This document shows, in pieces, positions 56,719 to 64,000 of a stretch of DNA of 64,000 nt. This DNA is from Hysterangium stoloniferum (Eukaryota > Basidiomycota > Agaricomycetes > Hysterangiales > Hysterangiaceae): NCBI GenBank assembly GCA_015178975.1, contig WHVD01000087.1:248001-312000 (forward strand). Direction: 5' to 3'. The position numbers and the translations under genes were made by a program. The number at the start of each line of letters is the position of its first letter. Positions within the stretch are counted from its first letter, which is position 1. Under the pieces are notes generated by a model, which searched no databases, was not told where the DNA came from, and saw nothing but the letters and a program-made list of their open reading frames with translations.

Positions 56719-58485
56719 CTAGTACTTGGTGTAACCCCCCCTTGGCATCAAAACAGCTGCAATCCTTCTAGGCATACTCTCTATCAAATTCTGACAGATA
56801 AAAGCAGGAATCCTGACCCATTCCATCTGGACCCTTACCCATAACTTGTTACGGCTGTGTCGCAACCCTATCGGTCCCCGAGGTTATCACCACCTATCGA
56901 CGATTTGAAGTTACTGTTCAAGTCACCACATCAGAAACCATCGGCCTCCCGAAGCTGATGTATGCTTTCGCAGTGATCAAACCCCATTTATGCCCACGTC
57001 AAAACATACTTGAACTATCTGGTTAAACTCTGATACATCCCCTTTATTATGATGATCCGCTCTATCCTATGTGTCACATATGTCTATATATATTTGTAAC
57101 CCTTGAACTATTTCCTTTTACCATAATTCTGCTCTCGGTTATCATCGGCCTCTGAACTAATCATAAACTTCCCGTTCCTAGTCAAGTTTATTTGTCAATA
57201 CCATGTTCCACTCTTCTCTTAGTTAGTATTTCCTAGACACCTGTTACTTGTATATGAACCCACTGTAGTTGTAGTTACCAGGCAATCAGAATATCGACTC
57301 AGAATACCCTCTTATGCCTCCAGAAGTCTCATACTAAAAATCCCACCTTCCACCTTCACGTGCGCTCACCCCCCTTCAGTCCCCGACCCCTTGGCCTGAC
57401 ACTCAACTCATCCCTCAGTTCCAATCGGTAGTTTTCACTGAGAGGTATTCGTTGGGACTAGTCTTTGTCCACCCGAAATTTAAAAACACCTGACAGACAA
57501 CTGCGAGGGTGCAGCACATAAGCTGAAGGCAAGTCCTTCCGATCGGTCCCCATCGGTCCACCAACATTAGTCAGTTTCCAGTTCTTAACAGTACTCCTGA
57601 ATACTCCTAGGCTCCACTTCATACTCTAGTAGCCTCTTCTTGAGGTAATGCCACAGGTGTTCAATTGGATTAAGATCAGCAGATTGAGGGGGCCATATCA
57701 TTCATGACATCAAAATCACTGCCATTAAGCCAATTGGTGGCCTTCTTGCTCTTGTGTTTGGGATCATTGTCTTGCTGAAAGACAATATCCCTAGTCTTCT
57801 TCTTGTAATGCTGAGAGATCCTTGAGGTTCATCCTCCAAAATGCTAACATAAAGTTCAGTATCCATCCTCCCATCAATCTTGGTAGCATATCCTGGTCCT
57901 TCCCAGAACATACAACCTCACAACATCAGATTCCCCCCTCCAAACTTGACCGTGCCCTCAACCAGCCTATCACTGAGCCCCTCTCCTGCTTTTTTCCACA
58001 CCCACTTCCTCCCATATGACCCCAAATGATTGATTTTAGTCTCATCTGACCAAACAACCCTCTTCCAGTCCTCCAGAGACCAGTTCTTGTGTGCCAATGC
58101 AAAGTCCAGCCTCTCCCATCTATGCCTTTTTGTGAGTTTAGGCCTTTTCCTCTTCACCACAGCCTTCATTCCAGCTTTCTCGAGTTCCCTATGAATTTTT
58201 CTTGCAGAGATAGACTCCCCTTTATATCTTGTTGGACTTTAGAGGCCTGAGTGGCATGGTCAATCTTCTGGGAAGTGATTTGTTGGATGATGTAATGGGT
58301 ATCAGAGGGGGAATGTTTGTGTGGATAACCTCCAGCTGCTTTGGAGAGGGAGGAAGAATGTTTAGAGTGAATTCTGGATATAGCAGAGACAGAACAACCA
58401 GTGGTAGCAGCTACTTTATGTGCAGACTTGCCCTTGTCAAGTAGAGTAAGAAATGATCAAGTTGAGCAGGAGTGAGAGCTCTCAT
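56719..58485 (-). pseudogene. Tc1-like transposase, frameshifted and LTR-interrupted
   Basis: DDE transposase relic. It starts MRALTPAQLDH (58485), then a frame change, followed by the helix-turn-helix region LDKGKSAHKVAATTGCSVSA. Next come KRPKLTKRHRWERLDFALAH and the first catalytic Asp in VVWSDETKINHLG, then KFGGGNLMLWGCMFWEG. After another frame change come the second Asp in FQQDNDPKHKSKKATNWL and the Glu in ADLNPIEHLWHYLKKRL. The last part, beyond the LTR (56719-56846), reads SMPRRIAAVLMPRGGYTKY-stop, the usual family C-terminus. So the protein is complete in extent (about 340 aa) but has at least three frame changes. Not functional. Confidence 0.88.
56847..57590 (-). repeat. Solo LTR (744 bp) inside the Tc1-like relic
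   Basis: TGTTACGGCT...GTTCTTAACA, the same family as 62241-62984 and the nested pair at 15.8-17.3 kb. The shared core lies at about 57470-57545 (minus strand). The flanks TAACT and GTACT are only partly alike, so the target duplication has decayed or was altered. Confidence 0.85.
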
Positions 58486-58844
58486 GATGTAAACTGATGG
58501 GTTGTTGGGATGCTATCACTTGGAGAAGTGAACAGTTGTATATATACACAATTTGAACAGGTCATATGATTTTATTTGCATTTATTTGTGGATAATCAAT
58601 AAGGTTATGTGCTAATCATGTGACAGGGACAAAACTGTTCCAATGAGATTGCATTAGTATGTGATTTATAGTTTGATGACAAATAATGCTTATGTCATAG
58701 AATTCTTAGGGTATATAGCCAACATATATGACTACCTAAATTAAAAAATTCAGGTCAGTTGGTCAATACCCATTGAGTTATTCAACATTCTTTGACATAT
58801 AAAAAATCATTGGAATGGTTTTGTCCCCCACTGTATTAGTTCCA

Positions 58845-58990
58845 TTGTTGTCTACATCCCAGTGTTGTCCACATCCCAATATTGTCCAAATCCCAATGTT
58901 GTCCATATCCCATTGTTGTCCACATCCCATTATTGTCCACATCTTATTATTGTCCACATCCCATTGTTGCTCACATCTCATTGTTCTCCA
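58845..58990 (+). repeat. 18-bp minisatellite
   Basis: About eight imperfect units of CCCATTGTTGTCCACATC immediately outside the right terminus of the Tc1-like relic. The minus-strand translation is a meaningless repeat (CGQHWDVDNN). Confidence 0.88.
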
Positions 58991-59099
58991 CTAGTATGTA
59001 TATATTATGTACAAATGGATTTCAATACAGTAGTAGCTTCATTCCCCATCACTCATACTAGTGTCTATCTGCACCCACAGCATATACTAATTTTACCAA

Positions 59100-59278
59100 G
59101 TATCAGAATATTTCCAGGGTACAAGAAGGATTTGGCTTCTGCCTATGTACTGCACCCTCATACATACTGTACATTTAGGTGTCCCTATTTCAAGCCAACA
59201 GATCATTATATAAAAGGTATAGATACCTGAGTTCTGAGAAGTTCCAGATATTGAGTATACAGAAAGAATAAAGTGTCA
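59100..59278 (+). repeat. LTR fragment with the shared core
   Basis: A decayed shared core at about 59125-59190 (TTTGGCTTCTGCCTATGTACTG) precedes sequence resembling the end part of the chromovirus LTR (AGTTCTGAGAAGTTCCAGATAT). It passes directly into RNase H coding sequence at about 59280, so most of the element in between is missing. Confidence 0.6.
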
Positions 59279-61313
59279 AAAAGCTTTCAATCTTTTAAAA
59301 AATTCTTTTTCTTCAGCTCCTATTCTGTCGCATTGGAAACTGGACTTCCCGCTCATTGTTGAAATGGATGCCTCAGATTATGCACTTAAAGCCATTCTGT
59401 CTATCCAGGACTCTGATGGAGAAGTCCATCCCATGGCTTTTCTATCCCAGATTTTTACCGGAGCAGAGCTCAACTACGATGTTCATGATAAGGAACTCCT
59501 GGCAATTTTCTCAGCTTTCAAAGCATGGCGACACTATTTGGAGGGCTCGGGAACTCCAATTGACATTGTAACAGATCACAAAAACCTGGAATACTTTTCT
59601 ACCACAAACCATTTGACCCACCGGCAGGCCTGCTGGTCTGAATATCTATCTGCCTTGAACATGATTATCCATTTTTGACCTGGCCATCTCGGCGGCAAAT
59701 CCGACACTTTAACTAGACAATGGGATGTCTATCCTAAAGAGGGGAGCAACGAGTATGCCACGGTAAACCCGCACAACCTGAAACCTATTTTCACGAATCA
59801 ACAACTTACCACATCAGTCTGCGCAACTTTCCTCATCAATCCCATTGTCCGTGGAATTATCATTATGGATATTGAGAAGTTACATCAAGATATTCTATCG
59901 GCATTTCCACTAGACCTGATTACTAAAGCTCACCTTGACAATCCCGTGGACCCCAATCAACCTCGGTGGTCTCTTGATCAGCATGGTTTCATTAGACTTG
60001 ACGATCAGATCTATGTACCAGACTCCGCTGCCCTCCACCTCAGGATCCTTCAATACAAACATGATCATCCACTCCCAGGACATTTTGGGTACAACAAACC
60101 TCTATCATTAATAAGAAGAGAATATACTTGGCCCAGACTCCATAGATTCATTAACCACTATTGTAAATCTTGCACTACTTGTCCCCACTTGAAATCTCAG
60201 TGACACGGAACACCCGTGGAATTCTATCTCCATGGATTTCATTCAACATCTACTGGACTCTGAAGGCTTTTCTGCCATTCTAGTTGTTGTTGACATATTC
60301 TCAAAACAAGGTATATTCATCCCTACATATGACACAATTACGTCCATGCAGTTAGCAGAACTTTTTATTATCCATGTATTTTCCAAGCATGGAGTTCCAT
60401 CCCACATAACTTCCGATTGAGGATCAGAGTTTATATCTCACTTCTTTAGATCCCTTGGGAAATCCTTGGACATGGAATTACATTTCACATCTGGACATCA
60501 TCCAGAAGGCAATGGACAAACCAAACATGTCAACCAGACATTGGAACAATATCTCCGTGTATATTGCAATTATCAACAGGACAATTGGAAATCCTTGTTA
60601 CCACTTGCAGAATTTGCTTACAACAATGCACCCTCAGCCACTACTGGTGTTTCCCCATTCTTTGCAAACAAAGGATATAATCCAAATATTACAGTACATC
60701 CAGAATGAAATGTCACCTCTGCTCACACTCAAGAGTTCACCACGGACCTCCACAAGCTCCACAAGAAACTCTGGACTGCAATAAAGTCCGCCCAAGAGCA
60801 ATATCAACATTCAGTGGACAAACACCAGATCCCACCACCCAACTTCAAAATTGGTGACTGTGTTTTTGTCAAAGCCCAATTCTTCTGGACTACCCATCCA
60901 TCAAAAAAGCTTGCTGAAAAATATTCAGGTCCTTTTGAAATTATCGCACAAGTAGGTTCAGTTTCTTGGACCCTACGGCTTCCGGAGAGCATGCGCACAG
61001 TACACCCAGTATTTCATGTTTCTATGCTAGAACCTTGTACTGCTAACACTATCCTGGATCGTGTGCAATCTCCACCTCTTCGGTCATTATTGACGGAGAA
61101 CCTGAGTTTGAAATCTTGCAAATTTTAGATTTGAAAATTGACAAGCGTCGACACACTTGTAAACTGCTTTACTTGGTCAAGTGGGCGGGTTATGAGGGCA
61201 CCAATGAAGAAACTTCATGGATTTTGGCCATGGAACTCAGTAATGCCATGGAAATCGTTACTGACTTTCATACAGCTTACCCACTCAAACCTGGACCACT
61301 ATCTTCTCTCTGA
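59279..61313 (+). mobile_element. Chromovirus pol fragment 2 (fossil)
   Basis: Ty3/Gypsy pieces in order: RNase H (DASDYALKAILS, DKELLAIFSAF, TDHKNLEYF), integrase zinc-binding and core (HPLPGHFGYN, CKSCTTC, MDFIQHLLD), and a chromodomain at about 61140-61220 ending at 61313 (YLVKWAGYEGTNEETSW). Closely related to pol of the element at 23512-31015. A few breaks. Followed by a convergent minus-strand ORF at 61506-61835. Confidence 0.9.
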
Positions 61314-61505
61314 CCGCACCCCATGGACCCCGTGTTACATTTGGACTCATTTTCATTATTCCCTGTCACCCTATGTCTCTCTTTGCTTTTACAGGTTCTG
61401 ACATGTTTTCAAGTCCCTAAGCGGATTTTCCACGGACTTTGATCCTTATGTTTTTCACGCTTTACTTTTATGCTCAAAATTATTATCAAGTTTTATTTTT
61501 ACTTT

Positions 61506-61835
61506 TCAGTCTACATTTATGGGGCTATCTTTTTTCCCCACCTTGGTTTTCCCCACCTCAGCCATCTCCTCGGGTAGCTCCGCTATCTCCACGGGCACCC
61601 CTTCCTCATCTGACCCAGCATCCTCAGAACTCCCAGCCTCCGCCTCCTCATATACAAAACTGGCATATTCCACTAGGAATTTGTAATGTTCCAAGTGGAG
61701 TGCATGGAGATCAATGGCCATCACCACATGCACCTTGTTGCTCTTCTTAAGCAACTCGTTCTGGGCTTCTATGCCATCAGCGATCCATCCCAAAACCTCC
61801 TCCAGGCCGGAATACCCATCCGACCCACCTGTGGA
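61506..61835 (-). CDS. Convergent accessory ORF beside chromovirus fragment 2 (partial)
   Basis: Minus-strand ORF whose stop lies 193 bp past the end of the chromodomain ORF. The readable part begins near the junction at about 61835 and includes EVLGWIADGIEAQNELLKKS and LEHYKFLVEYASFVYEEAEA. It ends with an acidic stretch SSEDAGSDEEG and KKDSPINVD. Cut at its N-terminus by the next chromovirus piece. Same position, orientation and acidic-tail design as the ORF at 24248-25402, and nearly the same C-terminus as 63881-64000. Function unknown. Confidence 0.62.
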   Translation of the reverse strand, partial: STGGSDGYSGLEEVLGWIADGIEAQNELLKKSNKVHVVMAIDLHALHLEHYKFLVEYASFVYEEAEAGSSEDAGSDEEGVPVEIAELPEEMAEVGKTKVGKKDSPINVD

Positions 61836-63683
61836 ATTCTATCTTTATGGATTTCATTGAACACCTACCAGATTCTGAAGGCTTTTCTGCCATTCTAGTC
61901 GTTGTTGACAGATTCTCAAAACAAGGTATATTCATCCCTAATTATGATACAATTACATCCATGCAGTTAGCGGAACTTTTCATTATCCACGTATTTTCCA
62001 AGCACGGAGTTCCATCCCATGTGACTTCCGATCGAGGATCAGAGTTTGTATCTCACTTCTTTAGATCCCTTGGGAAATCCTTGGACATGACATTACATTT
62101 CACATCCGGACATCACCTGGAAGGCGACGGACAAAGCGAACGCATCAATCAGACATTGGAACAATTATTGATCTCTGCATATATTGCAATTACCAACATG
62201 ACAATTGGAAATTCTTGTTACCACTTGCAGAGTTTGCTTATGTTAAGAACTGAAACCTGACTAAAGTTGGTTGGCTGACAGGGACCGATCGGAAGGACTT
62301 GGCTTCAGCTTATGTGCTGCACCCTCGCAGTTATCCATCGGGTGTCCTTAAATTTCGGGCGGGCGAAGACTAGTCCCAATGAACACCTCTTGGTGAAAAC
62401 TACCAATTGGAATCTAGGGATAAGTCGAGTGTCGGGCCAAGGGGTCGGGGACCAAAAGGGGGCGAGCGCACGTGAAGGTGGATAGTGGAATTCTTAGTAT
62501 GAGATTACTCTAGACGTAAGAGGGTGTTCTGAGTCAATATTCTGATTGCCTAGTAACTACAACTACAGCGGGTTCATATACAAGTATCAGATGTCTAGAA
62601 AATACTAACTAGGAGAAGGGCGGAAAACGGTATTAACAATAAGCTTGACTAGGAACGGGAAGTTTATGATTAGTTCGGAGGCCGTGAGATAACCGAGAGC
62701 AGAATTATGGTAAAAGGAAATAGTTCGAGGGTTACAAGTATATATAGACATATGTGAAACATAGGATAAAATGGATCATCATAATAAAAAGGGATGTATC
62801 AAAGTTTAACCAGATAGTACAAGTATATTTTGACATGGGTGTAAACGGAGTTTGATCACCACGAAAGCATACATCAGCTTCGGGAGGCCAATGGTTTCTG
62901 ATGTGGTGACTTGAACAGTAACTTGAATCGTCGATAGGTGGCAATAACCTCGGGGACCAATAGGGTTGCGACATGGTCGTAACAGCTTACAACAATGCAC
63001 CTTCAGCCACTACTGGTGTTTCCCCATTCTTTGCAAATAAACGATATAATCCAAATATTACAGTACATCCAGAATGAAATCTCACCTCTGCTCACACTCA
63101 AGAGTTCACTGCAGACCTCCACGAGCTCCACGAAGAACTCCAGACTGCAATAATGTCCGCCCAAGAGCAATATCAACATTCAGCAGACAAACACTGGATC
63201 CCACCACCAAACTTCAAGATTGGCGATCGTGTTTTTGTCAAAGCTCAATTCTTCCGGACTACTCATCCATCAAAAAAGCTTGCTGAAAAATATTTAGGTC
63301 CTTTTGAAATTATTGCACAAGTAGGTTCAGTCTCTTGGACTCTATGGCTTCTGGATAGCATGTGCACGGTACACCCAGTATTTCATGTTTCTATGTTAGA
63401 ACCTTGTACTGCTAACACTATCCCAGATCGCGTGCAATCTCCGCCTCCTCCGGTCATTATTGACAGAGAACCCAAGTTTGAAATCTCGCAAATTTTAGAT
63501 TCGAAAATTGACAAGCGTCGACACACTTGTAAACTGCTTTACTTGGTCAAGTGGGCGGGTTACGAGGGCACCAATGAAGAAACCTCATGGATTTTGGCCA
63601 CAGAACTCGGTAATGCCATGGAAATCGTTACTGACTTTCATATAGCTTACCCACTCAAACCTGGACCACTATCGTCTCTCTGA
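61836..63683 (+). mobile_element. Chromovirus pol fragment 3 with nested solo LTR (fossil)
   Basis: The integrase core (VVDRFSKQGIFIP, VTSDRGSEF) is interrupted at 62241-62984 by a solo LTR. It continues with the integrase C-terminal region (IPPPNFKIGDRVFVKAQFF) and a chromodomain ending at 63683. Slightly better preserved than fragment 2; few breaks. The join to fragment 2 at about 61835 shows rearrangement or nested insertion. Confidence 0.9.
62241..62984 (+). repeat. Solo LTR, 744 bp, with 5-bp target duplication
   Basis: TGTTAAGAAC...GGTCGTAACA, flanked by GCTTA at 62236-62240 and 62985-62989. The reference uninterrupted copy of the 744-bp family. It contains the shared core at 62296-62360. 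Confidence 0.93.
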
Positions 63684-63880
63684 CCGCACTCCACAGACCC
63701 CGTGTTACATTTGGACTCATTTACATTATTCCCTGTCGCCCTATGTCTCTCTTTGCTTTTACAGGTTCTGACATGTTTTCAAGTCCTTAAGTGGAATTTC
63801 CGCGGACTTTGATTTTTATGTTTTTCACACCTTACTTTCATTTTCAAAAAAAATTATTATCAAGTTTTATATTACTTTTC

Positions 63881-64000
63881 TCAGTCTACATTTATGGGAC
63901 TGTGTTTTTTCCCTGCCTCCTCAGCCACCTCCTCAGGGAGCTCCACTACCTCCGTGGGCACCTCATCCTCATCTGACCCAGCGTCCTTGGAACTCTTGGC
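63881..64000 (-). CDS. Convergent accessory ORF beside chromovirus fragment 3 (runs off the window)
   Basis: The last 39 codons of a minus-strand ORF entering from beyond the window end. The C-terminus has the acidic run DAGSDEDEVPTEVVELPEE and ends KKHSPINVD, almost the same as the ORF ending at 61506. The stop is 198 bp past the chromodomain stop at 63683. Unknown function. Confidence 0.6.
   Translation of the reverse strand, partial: AKSSKDAGSDEDEVPTEVVELPEEVAEEAGKKHSPINVD

Larger units (their letters stand above)
56541..58835 (-). mobile_element. Tc1-like DNA transposon relic B with solo LTR inside
   Basis: Long inverted repeats: 56541-56700 on the left matches the reverse complement of 58622-58775. 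The right terminus extends to CACTGTA at 58835 (TACAGTG when read inward); the corresponding outer left end is missing. Between them is the transposase reading frame (58485 to 56719), split by the LTR at 56847-57590. The inner border of each inverted repeat, CATTGGAACAGTTTTGTCCC, is itself complementary to the outer border CAAAACCATTCCAATG, so each end could fold into a hairpin. Confidence 0.85.

Noticed and set aside
58778-58981. 67-codon ORF with a repeated Cys-Gly-Gln-His-Trp-Asp-Val-Asp pattern
   Set aside because: Translation of an 18-bp minisatellite; no start context and no non-repeat coding.

Overview
The window reads as a repeat-rich stretch of a basidiomycete (probably Agaricomycotina) nuclear genome. 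Evidence: intron-dense genes with GT-AG introns of about 45-80 nt, a canonical 375-residue actin split into eleven exons, fungal-type P450 and MFS genes, chromodomain Ty3/Gypsy elements and a Ngaro-type tyrosine-recombinase retrotransposon. Assignment below phylum is not possible from what I see.

Layout. 1-3837 has no recognisable gene. 3838-5514 (-) is actin. 6349-8196 (+) is an MFS transporter whose seven exons carry a single-base deletion. 9288-11446 (-) is a cytochrome P450, the first of three copies. The others are at 35641-37801 and 42072-44224, inside duplicated segments of 2.8-3.8 kb. Everything else is mobile DNA in layers.

12.4-19 kb holds CpG-poor Copia-like debris with younger solo LTRs (14395-15438; a 15802-17272 LTR split by an inverted sister at 16098-16820). 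18.9-31.25 kb is an LTR-bounded element with one long orphan ORF and no visible polymerase. Its 3' LTR was later hit by a 7.5-kb chromovirus (23512-31015, 5-bp target duplication). 31-35 kb is older Copia/Gypsy debris. 38.8-41.3 kb is a CpG-depleted Ngaro-type relic, and 45671-50624 a much younger Ngaro-type element with all four split direct repeats. 50.6-59 kb is CpG-depleted and holds two Tc1-like relics and solo LTRs. 59.3-64 kb holds two more chromovirus pieces.

The most interesting points are: (i) a convergent, opposite-strand accessory ORF downstream of the chromodomain in all three chromovirus copies; (ii) a roughly 60-bp core shared by eleven LTR copies of several otherwise different families; (iii) a 6-nt micro-exon in the actin gene; (iv) a sharp CpG mosaic in which old insertions have lost CpG and young ones have not; (v) an LTR-bounded element with an unrecognised 439-residue ORF; (vi) the triplicated P450, one copy of which lies between inverted copies of a MITE-like repeat.

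The host genes form no operon or pathway cluster. Actin and the MFS gene diverge from a shared 0.8-kb spacer. Virus-like and LTR-type elements are described as fossils only.
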